NCBI RefSeq assembly: GCF_000716445.1
Contig: NZ_JNWK01000006.1
Coordinates: 62,001 to 126,000 of the forward strand
DNA length: 64,000 nt
Direction: 5' to 3'
DNA from: Streptomyces wedmorensis
GTDB taxonomy: Bacteria; Actinomycetota; Actinomycetes; Streptomycetales; Streptomycetaceae
Position numbers and translations under genes: made by a program. Below are positions 26,478 to 36,563 of the stretch, piece after piece. Numbering within the stretch: position 1 is the first letter of the stretch; every line of letters begins with the position of its first letter. Below the pieces are notes generated by a model. That model saw only the letters and a list, made by a program, of their open reading frames with translations. It searched no databases and was not told the origin of the DNA.

Positions 26478-27305
26478 CCGCTTGTTCCTGGCCTCCAGAT
26501 TGCGGGCGGCCAGGAGCTCGTCGGCCGGGTAGCCGACCTCTTCGAGGGTGAGCCCGTGCGGCCGCACGACGTGCACGGCCGAGTCCCGGACCCCGGCGGC
26601 GAGCACCTTGCCCGGCCAGTCCACGGGCCGGTGGCCGTCGCCGACGAAGAGCAGCGCGCCGACGAGCGAGCGGACCATGTTGTGGCAGAAGGCGTCCGCC
26701 TTGACGGTCGCCTCCAGGATCCCGTCGTCCCGCCGCTCCCAGCGCAGCACCTGGAGCGTGCGGATGGTGGTGGCGCCCTCGCGCTTCTTGCAGTAGGCCG
26801 CGAAGTCGTGCTCGCCGACGAGCGCCGTGGCCGCCTCGTTCATGGCGTCCATGTCGAGGGCCCAGTCGTGCCACAGGACGTGCCCGCGCAGCAGCGGGTC
26901 GACCCCGCCCGGGTTGTCGGTGACACGGTAGGCGTACCGGCGCCAGATCGCGGAGAAACGGGCGTTGAACCCGGCGGGGGCCTCCTCGACATTCCAGACG
27001 CGCACGTCGTGGGAGAGCCGCCCGGCGAGCCGCCGCAGCAGCTTGTCCCGGTGCTCCTGCCACAGGTCCACGGGCAGGTCGACATGGGCGACCTGCCCCC
27101 GTGCGTGCACCCCGGCGTCGGTCCGGCCGGCGACGGTCAGCTCGTACGTCTCCTGCGACCGGGTCACGGTCCGCAGCGCGTCCTCGATGTCCCCCTGCAC
27201 GGTCCGCCGCCCCTGGGACTGCTTGGCCCAGCCGGAGAAGTCCTTGCCGTCGTACGAAAGGTCCAGCCGTACCCGTACGAATCCGTCCTGCACGTCGTCG
27301 CTCAC
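26448..27305 (-). CDS. truA: tRNA pseudouridine(38-40) synthase
   Basis: Isomerises uridines 38-40 of the tRNA anticodon arm. The 285-residue protein has the catalytic aspartate in [28 protein letters not shown] at the N-terminus and the late [14 protein letters not shown] motif. GTG 27305. It follows rplQ in the alpha-operon direction, the usual actinobacterial order, but a hairpin lies between them. Confidence 0.95.
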   Translation of the reverse strand: MSDDVQDGFVRVRLDLSYDGKDFSGWAKQSQGRRTVQGDIEDALRTVTRSQETYELTVAGRTDAGVHARGQVAHVDLPVDLWQEHRDKLLRRLAGRLSHDVRVWNVEEAPAGFNARFSAIWRRYAYRVTDNPGGVDPLLRGHVLWHDWALDMDAMNEAATALVGEHDFAAYCKKREGATTIRTLQVLRWERRDDGILEATVKADAFCHNMVRSLVGALLFVGDGHRPVDWPGKVLAAGVRDSAVHVVRPHGLTLEEVGYPADELLAARNLEARNKRSLPGSAGCC

Positions 27306-27330
27306 GCGGAAATCCTCTCAAACACACGGG

Positions 27331-27364
27331 AACGGGCCCGCACCCCAGGGGGTACGGGCCCGCT
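27331..27364 (-). terminator. Hairpin between rplQ and truA
   Basis: CGGGCCCG arms (27333-27340 and 27355-27362), with CACCCC/GGGGTA continuing inside, about 20 bases after the rplQ stop. Likely partial terminator of the alpha operon. Confidence 0.65.
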
Positions 27365-27385
27365 CACGAGAAACGGAAGAAACGC

Positions 27386-27850
27386 TTACGCGTCCTTCGA
27401 CTCCTCGGCCGGAGCCTCGGCGGCCGCGTCGGCCTCCTTGACGGCGCGCACGGTGGCGGCCTCGGCCTCGGCGACGGTCGCCTTCTTGGCGATCTCGCCC
27501 TCGACCAGCTCGATCACGGCCATCGGGGCGTTGTCGCCACGACGGTTGCCGATCTTGGTGATGCGGGTGTAGCCACCCGGACGCTCCGAGTAACGCGGGG
27601 CGATCTCGGTGAAGAGGGTGTGGACGATCCCCTTGTCGGTGATCGACTGCAGCACCAGGCGACGGTTGTGGATGTCGCCCTTCTTCGCCTTGGTGATCAG
27701 GCGCTCGGCGACCGGACGCAGGCGACGGGCCTTGGCCTCGGTCGTGGTGATGCGGCCGTGCTCGAAGAGCGACTTCGCCAGGTTGGCGAGCAGCAGCTTC
27801 TCGTGCGCGGCGGAACCGCCGAGGCGGGCACCCTTCGCGGGACGCGGCAT
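27386..27850 (-). CDS. rplQ: 50S ribosomal protein L17
   Basis: A 154-residue L17 with the conserved start [25 protein letters not shown] and the [24 protein letters not shown] core. The last 35 residues form an Ala/Glu-rich extension ([20 protein letters not shown]) typical of actinobacteria. ATG 27850. It is the gene after rpoA, with 142 bases between them that hold a Streptomyces-type intergenic repeat. Confidence 0.97.
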   Translation of the reverse strand: MPRPAKGARLGGSAAHEKLLLANLAKSLFEHGRITTTEAKARRLRPVAERLITKAKKGDIHNRRLVLQSITDKGIVHTLFTEIAPRYSERPGGYTRITKIGNRRGDNAPMAVIELVEGEIAKKATVAEAEAATVRAVKEADAAAEAPAEESKDA

Positions 27851-27927
27851 GGTGTTTCTCCTTGATGTCTGCCTCGGCCGTACCAGGTACCGGGGTCAGT
27901 ATCCGAGCGGGCGGTCGCCCGTCGAAG

Positions 27928-27985
27928 ACCCGCGCCCCGTAAGGGGCGCGGGGAACTGCGCGACCGGCCGAAGCCGGCCCGCAGA
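27928..27985. repeat. Streptomyces-type intergenic palindromic repeat
   Basis: Contains GGGGCGCGGGGAACTGCGCG followed by a GACCGGCC..GGCCCGCAG segment, with a short CGCGCCCC/GGGGCGCG hairpin at the front. I recall this sequence type as widely scattered between Streptomyces genes; copy number in this genome cannot be seen from one window. It sits between rpoA and rplQ. Confidence 0.55.
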
Positions 27986-27992
27986 CGATCTA

Positions 27993-29015
27993 CTAGTACT
28001 GCTCGGTCTCGACGAAACCGGCGTCCGCGTCGTCGTCGGCGCCGAAGGCGTCGGCGGCGGCGGTCGGGTCGAATCCGGGCGGGCTGTCCTTGAGGGCCAG
28101 GCCCATGCCGGCCAGCTTCGCCTTGACCTCGTCGATCGACTTCGCACCGAAGTTGCGGATGTCGAGCAGGTCGGCCTCGGAACGCGCCACGAGCTCACCC
28201 ACGGAGTGGATGCCCTCGCGCTTGAGGCAGTTGTACGAACGAACGGTGAGCTCGAGCTCCTCGATCGGCAGCGCGAGGTCGGCGGCCAGGGCGGCGTCCG
28301 TGGGGGACGGGCCCATGTCGATGCCCTCGGCGTCAATGTTGAGCTCGCGCGCCAGACCGAACAGCTCGACCAGGGTCTTGCCGGCGGACGCCATGGCGTC
28401 ACGCGGGCGCATGGCCTGCTTGGTCTCGACGTCGACGATCAGCTTGTCGAAGTCGGTGCGCTGCTCGACACGGGTCGCCTCGACCTTGTACGTGACCTTG
28501 AGCACCGGCGAGTAGATGGAGTCGACCGGGATACGACCGATCTCCTGGCCCACCTGCTTGTTCTGGACGGCGGAGACGTAGCCGCGACCGCGCTCGACGG
28601 TCAGCTCCATCTCCAGCTTGCCCTTGCCGTTGAGCGTGGCGAGGACGAGGTCGGGGTTGTGCACCTCGACACCGGCCGGGGGCGCGATGTCGGCGGCGGT
28701 GACCAGACCCGGGCCCTGCTTGCGCAGGTACATCACGACCGGCTCGTCGTGCTCCGAGGAGACGACCAGCTGCTTGATGTTCAGGATGAGGTCGGTGACG
28801 TCCTCCTTGACGCCCGGCACGGTGGTGAACTCGTGCAGGACACCGTCGATGCGGATGCTGGTGACAGCGGCACCCGGGATCGAGGACAGGAGGGTACGGC
28901 GGAGGGAGTTGCCGAGGGTGTAACCGAAGCCCGGCTCCAGCGGCTCGATCACGAACCGGGAGCGGAACTCGTCGACGACCTCTTCGGTCAGCGACGGACG
29001 CTGAGCGATCAGCAT
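27993..29015 (-). CDS. rpoA: DNA-directed RNA polymerase subunit alpha
   Basis: A 340-residue alpha subunit. The N-terminal domain (1-230) carries [23 protein letters not shown] for dimerisation and beta/beta' contact. The C-terminal domain (from about 250) has [17 protein letters not shown] and [16 protein letters not shown] for UP-element and activator contact. An acidic tail ends the protein. ATG 29015. It lies between rpsK and rplQ; a 130-base gap to rpsK holds a hairpin at 29087-29119. Confidence 0.98.
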   Translation of the reverse strand: MLIAQRPSLTEEVVDEFRSRFVIEPLEPGFGYTLGNSLRRTLLSSIPGAAVTSIRIDGVLHEFTTVPGVKEDVTDLILNIKQLVVSSEHDEPVVMYLRKQGPGLVTAADIAPPAGVEVHNPDLVLATLNGKGKLEMELTVERGRGYVSAVQNKQVGQEIGRIPVDSIYSPVLKVTYKVEATRVEQRTDFDKLIVDVETKQAMRPRDAMASAGKTLVELFGLARELNIDAEGIDMGPSPTDAALAADLALPIEELELTVRSYNCLKREGIHSVGELVARSEADLLDIRNFGAKSIDEVKAKLAGMGLALKDSPPGFDPTAAADAFGADDDADAGFVETEQY

Positions 29016-29086
29016 GTCTCTTTGTCCTTCAGTCGTGGACGCCCACTATTTGACGCCCGACGGATCACTTCTGTACTGCAAGGGTA

Positions 29087-29119
29087 CGGGCGGCACGGTC
29101 CGAAGAGCCGTACCGCCCG
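29087..29119 (-). terminator. Hairpin between rpsK and rpoA
   Basis: CGGGCGG-C-ACGG pairs with CCGT-A-CCGCCCG, each arm with one unpaired base. It lies inside the alpha operon after the rpsK stop, so it may be an attenuator or processing site rather than a full terminator. Confidence 0.5.
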
Positions 29120-29145
29120 AAGTCCTCAGGTCAAGCAGCCGTGCG

Positions 29146-29550
29146 TCAGACGCGGCGGCGCTTGGGGGGACGGCAGCCGTTGTGCGGCGTGGGGGTGACG
29201 TCCTGGATCGAACCGACCTCGAGGCCCGTGGCCTGGAGGGAGCGGATCGCGGTCTCGCGGCCGGAGCCCGGACCCTTCACGAAGACGTCGACCTTGCGCA
29301 TGCCGTGCTCCTGCGCGCGGCGGGCGGCCGACTCGGCGGCCATCTGCGCGGCGAAGGGGGTGGACTTGCGCGAGCCCTTGAAGCCGACGTGGCCGGCGGA
29401 GGCCCAGGAGATCACGTTGCCCGAGGGGTCCGTGATCGAGACGATCGTGTTGTTGAACGTGCTCTTGATGTGCGCGTGGCCGTGAGCGACGTTCTTCTTT
29501 TCCTTGCGGCGCACCTTCTTGGCAGCGCCCTGACGACCCTTGGGGGGCAT
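29146..29550 (-). CDS. rpsK: 30S ribosomal protein S11
   Basis: A 134-residue platform protein of the small subunit. The basic N-terminus [20 protein letters not shown] is followed by [19 protein letters not shown] and the C-terminal signature [21 protein letters not shown] 29550. It lies between rpsM and rpoA, with no rpsD in the operon, as usual in Streptomyces. Confidence 0.98.
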   Translation of the reverse strand: MPPKGRQGAAKKVRRKEKKNVAHGHAHIKSTFNNTIVSITDPSGNVISWASAGHVGFKGSRKSTPFAAQMAAESAARRAQEHGMRKVDVFVKGPGSGRETAIRSLQATGLEVGSIQDVTPTPHNGCRPPKRRRV

Positions 29551-29616
29551 CTATAACTCCTACGGGAGGTGGTCGGTCCTACAGCGAAGACCGCTTGGTC
29601 AAGCGTCCGCTGAGGA

Positions 29617-29997
29617 CTACTTCTTGCCCGGCTTCTTCTTGCCGGCGATGGCGCGACGCGGGCCCTTGCGGGTACGAGCGTTCGTGCTGGTGCGCTGGCC
29701 GCGAACGGGCAGGCCACGACGGTGGCGGAGGCCCTGGTAGCAGCCGATCTCGACCTTGCGGCGGATGTCGGCGGCGATCTCGCGACGGAGGTCACCCTCG
29801 GTCTGGAGGTTGGCGTCCACGTACTCGCGGATCTTGACGAGGTCTTCCTCGGCAAGGTCGCGGACACGGGTGGACGGGTTCACACCGGTCGAGGCGAGGA
29901 TCTCCTCGGACCGGGTACGCCCGATGCCGAAGACGTAGGTGAGTGCGACCACCACACGCTTTTCGCGCGGGATGTCAACACCGGAAACGCGTGCCAT
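29617..29997 (-). CDS. rpsM: 30S ribosomal protein S13
   Basis: Head protein contacting the A- and P-site tRNAs and the 50S bridge. 126 residues, starting [26 protein letters not shown] with the helix-hairpin-helix region [17 protein letters not shown] and the basic tail [20 protein letters not shown] 29997, 66 bases before rpsK. The 189 bases upstream, to rpmJ, show no gene. Confidence 0.98.
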   Translation of the reverse strand: MARVSGVDIPREKRVVVALTYVFGIGRTRSEEILASTGVNPSTRVRDLAEEDLVKIREYVDANLQTEGDLRREIAADIRRKVEIGCYQGLRHRRGLPVRGQRTSTNARTRKGPRRAIAGKKKPGKK

Positions 29998-30186
29998 TCA
30001 ATGGCTCCTGTGTTCTCGGGGGTCTGCTGCAGAACCGTTCCCGGCTGCCGTATGAGGTACAGGTCGGGTCCCCGGCCCCCGCCGGAGGTGCCGTCAACCG
30101 TGGGACACGGTCGGACGGGCTCTGCGTATGTACGTGTTGCTATGCGTCGCGCGAAGAACTGCGAAATGCAGGTCGGTCGGCGTGCG

Positions 30187-30300
30187 TCAGCCCTGGCGCT
30201 GCTTGTGGCGCAGGTTGTCGCAGATGACCATGACCCGGCCGTGACGGCGGATCACCTTGCACTTGTCGCAGATCTTCTTGACGCTCGGCTTGACCTTCAT
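30187..30300 (-). CDS. rpmJ: 50S ribosomal protein L36 (zinc-ribbon form)
   Basis: A 37-residue protein, [19 protein letters not shown] to HKQRQG, with the CxxC pair and later Cys-His that bind zinc in the C+ form. It starts ATG 30300 between infA and rpsM, its standard place. The sequence is complete and matches the family along its whole length. Confidence 0.97.
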   Translation of the reverse strand: MKVKPSVKKICDKCKVIRRHGRVMVICDNLRHKQRQG

Positions 30301-30363
30301 GGGATGTGAGGTTCTCCGGGTCAGTGCCACCACCCGCGCGCTGAGGCGGGGTGCGGGCAAGAT

Positions 30364-30585
30364 CTACTTGTACCGGTAGACGATCCGGCCACGCGTCAGG
30401 TCGTAGGGAGAGAGCTCCACCACGACCCGGTCGTCCGGGAGGATTCGGATGTAGTGCATCCGCATCTTGCCGGAGATGTGCGCGAGGACCTTGTGACCGT
30501 TCTGGAGTTCCACCTTGAACATGGCGTTCGGGAGGGACTCGATCACGGTGCCCTCGATTTCGATGGCACCTTGCTTCTTGGCCAC
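30364..30585 (-). CDS. infA: Translation initiation factor IF-1
   Basis: A 73-residue OB-fold protein that binds the ribosomal A site during initiation. The sequence [20 protein letters not shown] to GRIVYRYK is complete. I chose GTG 30585, with AAAGGCG before it, since the shorter form matches the family; an upstream in-frame start would add an unrelated 19 residues. It is the first gene of infA-rpmJ-rpsM-rpsK-rpoA-rplQ. The 214 bases to map should hold its promoter. Confidence 0.97.
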   Translation of the reverse strand: MAKKQGAIEIEGTVIESLPNAMFKVELQNGHKVLAHISGKMRMHYIRILPDDRVVVELSPYDLTRGRIVYRYK

Positions 30586-30799
30586 GCTTCGCCTTTCGAA
30601 TCGGCTACCTTGATCGACTCTCGCCGCCGCATGCGGACACACGGGTACACGAGAGCCGACGCATCAGTCTACGTCAGGCCCCAGGAAAAGACGAATCGGG
30701 AAGTCTGCCCACCCCGACTGATCCTTACGCAAGCCGCCACGCTGTGGAAAACGACCCTTACGCCGGCGGGTCACCACCCCCGGCGCGGGTCCGGAACAG

Positions 30800-31651
30800 C
30801 TACGCCAGCGGGTCCGGCGCCGCCGTGACGCCCAGCTCGGCGAGCTTGGCCTTGCCGCCGTCGACGGCGGTGAGGACGAGGGGGCCTTCCTCGGTGAGGG
30901 CCACGGAGTGCTCCCAGTGGGAGGACCAGGTGCCGTCGGTGGTGATGACGGTCCAGTCGTCCTTGAGGACCTCGGTCCGGGGGGTGCCGAGGGAGACCAT
31001 GGGCTCGATGGCGAGGCAGAGGCCGGGGACGAGCTTGGGGCCCTTGCCGCGCTTGCGGGAGACGTAGTTCAGGAGGTGCGGGTCCATGTGCATCTCGGTG
31101 CCGATGCCGTGGCCGCCGTAGTCCTCGATGATCCCGTAGCGCCCGAGGCTGTGGTCGCCGACCGCGGGACGCGGCTGCCGCTTGATGTACGTCTCGATCG
31201 CCTTCGAGATGTCGACCAGGCGGTTGCCGAGCTTCATGGCCGCGATGCCGGCCCACATCGACTCCTCGGTGACCCGGGAGAGCTCGACGAGCTCGGGCGC
31301 GTGCCCGGTGCCCACGAAGGCCGTGTAGGCCGCGTCACCGTGCCAGCCGTCGACGATCGCGCCGGCGTCGATGGAGATGATGTCGCCGTCCTTGAGGACG
31401 GTCCTGTCGTCGGGGATGCCGTGGACGACGACCTCGTTCACCGAGGTGCAGATGGTCGCGGGGAATCCGCCGTACCCGAGGAAGTTCGACTTCGCTCCGT
31501 GATCGGCGATGACCTTCCGCGCGACCTCGTCCAGGTCCTTCGTCGTGGCGCCCGGCACGGCCGCCTCGCTGGTCGCCGCGTGGATGGCGGCGACGACCAG
31601 CCCCGCCTCGCGCATCTTCGCGATCTGCTCGGGGGTCTTGATCTGCACCAT
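30800..31651 (-). CDS. map: Type I methionine aminopeptidase
   Basis: Removes the initiator methionine. The 283-residue protein has the five metal ligands of the family in GDIISIDAGAIVDGWHGDAA, GHGIGTEMH and AIEPMVSLG/HWEHSVAL. ATG 31651 (MVQIKTPEQIAKMREAGLVV); a longer form is rejected because it would run through a terminator-like hairpin. It follows adk on the same strand, with that hairpin between them. Confidence 0.97.
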   Translation of the reverse strand: MVQIKTPEQIAKMREAGLVVAAIHAATSEAAVPGATTKDLDEVARKVIADHGAKSNFLGYGGFPATICTSVNEVVVHGIPDDRTVLKDGDIISIDAGAIVDGWHGDAAYTAFVGTGHAPELVELSRVTEESMWAGIAAMKLGNRLVDISKAIETYIKRQPRPAVGDHSLGRYGIIEDYGGHGIGTEMHMDPHLLNYVSRKRGKGPKLVPGLCLAIEPMVSLGTPRTEVLKDDWTVITTDGTWSSHWEHSVALTEEGPLVLTAVDGGKAKLAELGVTAAPDPLA

Positions 31652-31692
31652 CGTGGCCGCGGCCTTTCCATCGAGTACGGGGAACAGAACAA

Positions 31693-31734
31693 CGATACGG
31701 CCGCGGCGCCCCTGAGGGGCACCGCGGCCGTATC
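31693..31734 (-). terminator. Hairpin between adk and map
   Basis: CGATACGGCCGCGG pairs with CCGCGGCCGTATCG around an inner CCCCTGAGGGG. It is a very stable stem directly after the adk stop, marking the end of secY-adk or attenuation into map. Confidence 0.82.
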
Positions 31735-31749
31735 GCACGAACCGGGAGG

Positions 31750-32397
31750 TTACTTCTTGAGCGCGTCCATCGCCTTGGCGGTGACCTCGTCCACCTTGCC
31801 CAGCGCCGAGATCGTCACGACCAGGCCCTGCGCCCGGTAGTAGTCGATGATCGGCTCGGTCTCGGTGTGGTAGACCTCCAGGCGCTTGCGGACGGTCTCC
31901 TCGGAGTCGTCCTCGCGCTGGTAGAGCTCGCCGCCGCAGACGTCGCAGACGCCCTCGGCCGCCGGCGCGTTGTAGATCGCGTGGAACACGTGCGAGGAGT
32001 CGTTGCGGCAGATGCGGCGACCCGCGATCCGCTTCACGACCTCGTCCTCGGGGACCTCCAGGTCGAGGACCGCGTCGAGCTGGACGCCGCCCTCCTTGAG
32101 GATCTCGTCCAGAGCCTCGGCCTGGGCCAGGTTGCGCGGGAACCCGTCGAGCAGGAAGCCGTTCACGGCGTCCGACTGCTCCATACGGTCCTGGGCCATC
32201 CCGATCGTCACGGAGTCCGGCACGAGCTGGCCGGCCTTCATGTACGACTGCGCCTCCACACCCAGCGCCGTGCCCTGCGAGATGTTGGCACGGAACAGGT
32301 CACCCGTGGAGATGTGCGGGATGTCCAGGTTCTTGGCAAGGTACGCGGCCTGCGTGCCCTTCCCGGCCCCGGGCGGTCCGACGAGGACGATTCGCAT
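31750..32397 (-). CDS. adk: Adenylate kinase
   Basis: Balances ATP, ADP and AMP. The 215-residue protein has the P-loop GPPGAGKGT at residues 7-15, DLFRANISQGTALG, GFPRNLAQAEAL and a long LID with Cys-x(n)-His and CDVC ligands (RRICRNDSSHVF...CDVCGG), suggesting a zinc-stabilised LID. ATG 32397 shares one base with the secY stop (TGATG), so it is coupled to secY, as in other bacteria. Confidence 0.98.
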   Translation of the reverse strand: MRIVLVGPPGAGKGTQAAYLAKNLDIPHISTGDLFRANISQGTALGVEAQSYMKAGQLVPDSVTIGMAQDRMEQSDAVNGFLLDGFPRNLAQAEALDEILKEGGVQLDAVLDLEVPEDEVVKRIAGRRICRNDSSHVFHAIYNAPAAEGVCDVCGGELYQREDDSEETVRKRLEVYHTETEPIIDYYRAQGLVVTISALGKVDEVTAKAMDALKK

Positions 32398-33716
32398 CAG
32401 CGGAGGAACCCTTCGTAATTGCGCTGCTGGAGCTGGCTCTCGATCTGCTTCACGGTCTCCAGCCCCACACCCACGATGATGAGGATGCTCGTCCCACCGA
32501 AGGGGAAGTTGGCATTGGCGCCACCGAAGCCTGCCAACGCCATCGTCGGCACAAGAGCGATCAGACCCAAGTACAGCGAGCCCGGCCAAGTGATCCGGTT
32601 GAGCACGTAGCTCAGGTACTCGGCAGTAGGTCGACCAGCCCGGATACCCGGGATGAAGCCACCATACTTCTTCATGTTGTCGGCAACTTCCTCGGGGTTG
32701 AACGAGATCGCCACGTAGAAGAAGGCGAAGAACACGATCAGGAGGAAGTACGTGGCGATGTAATACGGGTGGTCACCCTTGACGAAGTGGGCTTCGATCC
32801 AGGTCTTCCACCCCGCGGTGGAGTTCGAGAACTGCGCGATCAAGGCCGGGATGTAGAGAAGCGACGACGCGAAGATGACAGGAATCACACCTGCCTGATT
32901 CACCTTCAACGGGATGTAAGTGGACGTTCCGCCGTAGGAGCGTCGACCGATCATGCGCTTCGCGTACTGCACCGGAATGCGGCGCTGGGCCTGCTCGACG
33001 AAGACCACGAGGGCCACCATCACGAAGCCGATGAGGATGACGGTGCCGAACTCGATCCAGCCCTTGGCGAGCTTGCCGCTCTCCTTGATGGCCCACAGGG
33101 CGCCCGGGAAGCCGGCGGCGATCGAGATGAACATGAGGATCGACATGCCGTTGCCGATGCCGCGGTCGGTGATGAGCTCACCGAGCCACATGACGACACA
33201 GGTGCCCGCGGTCATCGTGATGACCATGGTGGCGATGGTGAAGATCGACGGGTCCGGCACGACCTGGTCCGCCACCGAGCAGCCGCTGAAGAGCGCACCG
33301 CTCTTGGCCGTGGCGACGAGACCGGTGCCCTGGAGGATCGCGAGGGCGACCGTCAGGTACCGGGTGTACTGCGTGATCTTGGCAGTACCCGACTGGCCCT
33401 CCTTCTTGAGGGCCTCGAGGCGGGGGATCACGACGGTCAGCAGCTGCAGGATGATGCTCGCCGTGATGTACGGCATGATGCCGAGCGCGAAGATGGTGAT
33501 CTGCAGCAGCGCCCCGCCACTGAACATGTTGACCAGGCCGAACAGGCTGTTGTTGCCCTCGCTGGCCTGCTTGACACACTGCTGGACGGCCTCGTAGCTG
33601 ACGCCGGGGACCGGGATGTGGGCCCCGAGGCGGTACAGCACGATGATGGCGAGCGTGAAGAGCAGCTTCTTGCGCAGGTCGGGCGTCTTGAACGCCCGGG
33701 CGAACGCGGTGAGCAC
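32397..33716 (-). CDS. secY: Protein translocase subunit SecY
   Basis: Channel subunit of the Sec translocon, 439 residues with ten hydrophobic helices, starting VLTAFARAFKTPDLRKKLLF. The plug/TM2 region GLVNMFSGGALLQITIFALGIMPYI and the cytosolic loop QRRIPVQYAKRM are well conserved. I chose GTG 33716, preceded by AGGAGG; an upstream start would prepend eleven residues without a ribosome site. A terminator-like stem and a second hairpin separate it from rplO, so it may have its own promoter. Confidence 0.97.
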   Translation of the reverse strand: MLTAFARAFKTPDLRKKLLFTLAIIVLYRLGAHIPVPGVSYEAVQQCVKQASEGNNSLFGLVNMFSGGALLQITIFALGIMPYITASIILQLLTVVIPRLEALKKEGQSGTAKITQYTRYLTVALAILQGTGLVATAKSGALFSGCSVADQVVPDPSIFTIATMVITMTAGTCVVMWLGELITDRGIGNGMSILMFISIAAGFPGALWAIKESGKLAKGWIEFGTVILIGFVMVALVVFVEQAQRRIPVQYAKRMIGRRSYGGTSTYIPLKVNQAGVIPVIFASSLLYIPALIAQFSNSTAGWKTWIEAHFVKGDHPYYIATYFLLIVFFAFFYVAISFNPEEVADNMKKYGGFIPGIRAGRPTAEYLSYVLNRITWPGSLYLGLIALVPTMALAGFGGANANFPFGGTSILIIVGVGLETVKQIESQLQQRNYEGFLR

Positions 33717-33793
33717 GGTGCCTCCTGCGACCCCCGCGCTATGCGTCAAGGGTGACGGTCTTGAGGTTCGACGATTAGGTATCGGTCATCAAT

Positions 33794-33816
33794 TCCGTGC
33801 GGGCATACCGCACGGA
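33794..33816 (-). promoter_or_regulatory. Hairpin in the secY leader
   Basis: TCCGTGCGG and CCGCACGGA form a perfect 9-base-pair stem with a 5-base loop, about 80 bases upstream of the secY start. It could be a leader regulatory structure; no match to a known riboswitch is seen. Confidence 0.45.
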
Positions 33817-33870
33817 GTCTAGACAGTGCACGCCACCTTACCGGCGACCGTGCCCCCCTAGGAACGACCA

Positions 33871-33904
33871 ATCGGGGATGCCCCTTTTGAGAGGCATCCC
33901 CGAT
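33871..33904 (-). terminator. Terminator after rplO
   Basis: ATCGGGGATGCC pairs with GGCATCCCCGAT, with a loop including CTTTT, about 25 bases beyond the rplO stop. Likely end or attenuation point of the spc operon before secY. Confidence 0.8.
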
Positions 33905-33929
33905 CGGATGTTCAAGCCATCGAGTCGTC

Positions 33930-34385
33930 TTAGACGAGCTCGGTGACGGTGCCGCCGGCGGCGGTGATCTTCTCCTTGGCGGAGCCGGAGACGGCGTCAA
34001 CCGAAACCTGCAGCGCCACGGTGATCTCGCCGGTGCCGAGCACCTTGACGAGCTGGTTCTTGCGAACCGCGCCCTTGGCGACCAGGTCGGCCACCGTGAC
34101 CTCTCCACCCTCGGGGTAGAGAGCGCCGAGCTTGTCCAGGTTCACGACCTGGAACTCGGTGCGGAACGGGTTCTTGAAGCCCTTGAGCTTCGGCAGACGC
34201 ATGTGGAGGGGCATCTGCCCACCCTCGAAGCGCTGCGGAACCTGGTAACGGGCCTTGGTGCCCTTGGTACCACGACCGGCCGTCTTACCCTTGGACGCCT
34301 CACCACGACCCACACGGGTCTTCGCGGTCTTGGCGCCCGGGGCGGGACGGAGGTTGTGGGCCTTCAGCGGGTTGGTCTCCGCCAT
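33930..34385 (-). CDS. rplO: 50S ribosomal protein L15
   Basis: A 151-residue L15 with the long Gly/Lys extension ([25 protein letters not shown]) that threads into 23S rRNA, and a globular C-terminal half. ATG 34385 with GGAGG ten bases before it; it follows the rpmD stop by one base. Last gene of the spc operon before the terminator. Confidence 0.97.
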   Translation of the reverse strand: MAETNPLKAHNLRPAPGAKTAKTRVGRGEASKGKTAGRGTKGTKARYQVPQRFEGGQMPLHMRLPKLKGFKNPFRTEFQVVNLDKLGALYPEGGEVTVADLVAKGAVRKNQLVKVLGTGEITVALQVSVDAVSGSAKEKITAAGGTVTELV

Positions 34386-34386
34386 G

Positions 34387-34569
34387 TCAGTCAACCTCCT
34401 CGACCGTCACGAGGTGGCGGACGGTGTGCACCATGCCGCGGAACTCGGGGCGGTCCTCCTTGACAACCACGTCGTTGACCTTCTTGAGGCCAAGCGAGCG
34501 CAGGGTGTCGCGGTGGTTCTGCTTGCTGCCGATGTACGACTTCGTCTGCGTGACCTTGAGGCGAGCCAT
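34387..34569 (-). CDS. rpmD: 50S ribosomal protein L30
   Basis: Sixty residues, [20 protein letters not shown] to HLVTVEEVD, the full single-domain L30. Its ATG at 34569 overlaps the rpsE stop by one base (TAATG). It lies between rpsE and rplO, the conserved spc position. Confidence 0.97.
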   Translation of the reverse strand: MARLKVTQTKSYIGSKQNHRDTLRSLGLKKVNDVVVKEDRPEFRGMVHTVRHLVTVEEVD

Positions 34570-35171
34570 TACGCACCCGCCCCAGCACGCGCACGGAGCA
34601 GAGCCGCGGGAGCGACGTCCTCGAGGGGCAGACCACGGCGAGCCGCGATCTCCTCGGGACGCTGCAGGCCCTTGAGGGCCTCCACGGTCGCGTGCACGAT
34701 GTTGATCGCGTTGTCGGAGCCGAGCGACTTCGACAGGATGTCGTGAACGCCGGCGCACTCGAGCACGGCGCGCACCGGGCCACCGGCGATAACACCGGTA
34801 CCGGGGGAAGCCGGCTTGAGCAGGACGACGCCCGCGGCCTTCTCGCCCTGGATCGGGTGAGGGATGGTGCCCTGGATGCGGGGAACCTTGAAGAAGTTCT
34901 TCTTGGCTTCCTCGACGCCCTTGGCAATGGCCGCGGGAACTTCCTTGGCCTTGCCGTAACCGACACCTACGGTGCCGTCACCGTCGCCCACCACGACCAG
35001 CGCGGTGAAGCTGAAGCGGCGACCACCCTTGACAACCTTGGCGACGCGGTTGATCGCGACAACGCGCTCAACGTACGCGGTCTTCTCGGCGGCAGCGCCA
35101 CCGTCGCGGCCCTTCCGGTCCCGCCGCTCGCCGCCACCGGCACCGCTTCCGCGGCGCTGGGGTCCAGCCAT
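34569..35171 (-). CDS. rpsE: 30S ribosomal protein S5
   Basis: A 200-residue decoding-fidelity protein. The first 30 residues are a Gly/Arg-rich extension. The double-stranded RNA-binding domain follows ([23 protein letters not shown]), then the S5 C-terminal domain with [24 protein letters not shown] 35171. Confidence 0.98.
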   Translation of the reverse strand: MAGPQRRGSGAGGGERRDRKGRDGGAAAEKTAYVERVVAINRVAKVVKGGRRFSFTALVVVGDGDGTVGVGYGKAKEVPAAIAKGVEEAKKNFFKVPRIQGTIPHPIQGEKAAGVVLLKPASPGTGVIAGGPVRAVLECAGVHDILSKSLGSDNAINIVHATVEALKGLQRPEEIAARRGLPLEDVAPAALLRARAGAGA

Positions 35172-35216
35172 TGGATTACCTCTCTCTGTTACGTCCGTTA
35201 GTCCCGGAACCGGGGC

Positions 35217-35600
35217 TTAGAACTTCAGCCCGGCTTCGCGGGCGGCGTCAGCCAGAGCGGCAATGCGCCCGGCGTACCTGTTGCCACCACGGTCGAACAC
35301 GACAGCCTCGACGCCGGCGGCCTTGGCGCGCTCGGCGACCAGGGAACCGACCTGCTTGGCCTGCGCGGACTTGTCACCCTCGCCACCGCGGATCGACGCG
35401 TCCAGGGTCGACGCGGACGCAAGGGTGTGACCCTTGAGGTCGTCGATGACCTGAGCGGTGATACCGCGGTTCGAACGCGTCACGACGAGGCGCGGACGCT
35501 CCGCCGTACCCGACACGTTCTTGCGGATGCGGATGTGGCGGCGCGCCTTGGCGGCACGCTTGTAAGCGTCGCCCTTGGCGATCTTCACACCGTATGCCAT
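35217..35600 (-). CDS. rplR: 50S ribosomal protein L18
   Basis: A 5S rRNA-binding protein of 127 residues. The basic start [21 protein letters not shown] leads to [20 protein letters not shown] and the end GYKYAGR-like segment [25 protein letters not shown] 35600, three bases after rplF. Confidence 0.98.
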   Translation of the reverse strand: MAYGVKIAKGDAYKRAAKARRHIRIRKNVSGTAERPRLVVTRSNRGITAQVIDDLKGHTLASASTLDASIRGGEGDKSAQAKQVGSLVAERAKAAGVEAVVFDRGGNRYAGRIAALADAAREAGLKF

Positions 35601-35603
35601 GGC

Positions 35604-36143
35604 TTACTTACCAGCCTTTCCGACCTTGCGGCGGATGACCTCGCCGGCGTACTTGACGCCCTTGGCCTTGTACGGGTCGGGCTTCCGCAGCTTGCGGATG
35701 TTCGCCGCGACCTCGCCGACCTTCTGCTTGTCGATGCCCTCGACCGAGAACTTGGTCGGCGACTCGACCTTGAACGAGATGCCCTCGGGCGCCTCGACCA
35801 GGATCGGGTGGCTGTAGCCGAGCTGGAACTCCAGGTTGGAGCCCTTCGCGGCGACGCGGTAACCGACACCGCTGATCTCGAGCGCCTTCACGTAACCCTG
35901 GGTCACACCGGTGATCATGTTGGCCACCAGCGTGCGGGACAGGCCGTGAAGGGCCTTGTTCTGACGCTCGTCGTTCGGACGGTTGACGTTCAGAACGCCA
36001 TCCTCGCCCTTAACGATCTCGATCGGAGCGGCGACGGTGTGGGTCAGGGTGCCCTTGGAACCCTTGACCGTGACCGTGCGGCCCTCGATGGTGACGTCCA
36101 CGCCGGCGGGAACCTGGATAGGCAGCTTGCCAATACGCGACAT
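35604..36143 (-). CDS. rplF: 50S ribosomal protein L6
   Basis: A 179-residue protein of two duplicated alpha/beta domains near the factor-binding site. It starts [20 protein letters not shown] and has the C-terminal signature [25 protein letters not shown] 36143. Confidence 0.98.
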   Translation of the reverse strand: MSRIGKLPIQVPAGVDVTIEGRTVTVKGSKGTLTHTVAAPIEIVKGEDGVLNVNRPNDERQNKALHGLSRTLVANMITGVTQGYVKALEISGVGYRVAAKGSNLEFQLGYSHPILVEAPEGISFKVESPTKFSVEGIDKQKVGEVAANIRKLRKPDPYKAKGVKYAGEVIRRKVGKAGK

Positions 36144-36164
36144 TAGCTATTCCTCCGTTCCCGA

Positions 36165-36563
36165 CTACCAGACGTAGGCGAGGACTTCCCCACCTACGCC
36201 CTTCTTGCCTGCCTGCTGGCCGGTCAGGAGACCGTGGGACGTGGAGATGATCGCCACGCCCAGGCCGCCGAGGACCTTCGGCAGGTTGGTGGACTTCGCG
36301 TAAACCCGGAGACCGGGCTTCGAGATCCGCTTGATGCCCGCGATGGAGCGCTCACGGTTCGGACCGAACTTGAGCTCGAGGACGAGGTTCTTGCCGACCT
36401 CGGCGTCCTCGACCTTCCAGCCCGTGATGAAGCCCTCCTGCTGGAGGATTTCCGCGATGTGAGACTTGATCTTGCTGTGCGGCATCGTCACGGAATCGTG
36501 GTATGCCGAGTTCGCGTTACGCAGACGAGTCAGCATGTCCGCGATCGGATCAGTCATGGTCAT
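36165..36563 (-). CDS. rpsH: 30S ribosomal protein S8
   Basis: A 132-residue S8, in E. coli also the translational repressor of the spc operon. [18 protein letters not shown] at the start and [18 protein letters not shown] near the end are diagnostic. I use ATG 36563; ATG 36557 would remove two residues. The 208 bases to rpsN show no gene and may carry a leader or promoter. Confidence 0.97.
   Translation of the reverse strand: MTMTDPIADMLTRLRNANSAYHDSVTMPHSKIKSHIAEILQQEGFITGWKVEDAEVGKNLVLELKFGPNRERSIAGIKRISKPGLRVYAKSTNLPKVLGGLGVAIISTSHGLLTGQQAGKKGVGGEVLAYVW

Noticed and set aside
30001..30186. Extra small gene between rpsM and rpmJ
   Set aside because: No frame with a ribosome site and sensible composition; the space is more likely leader sequence.
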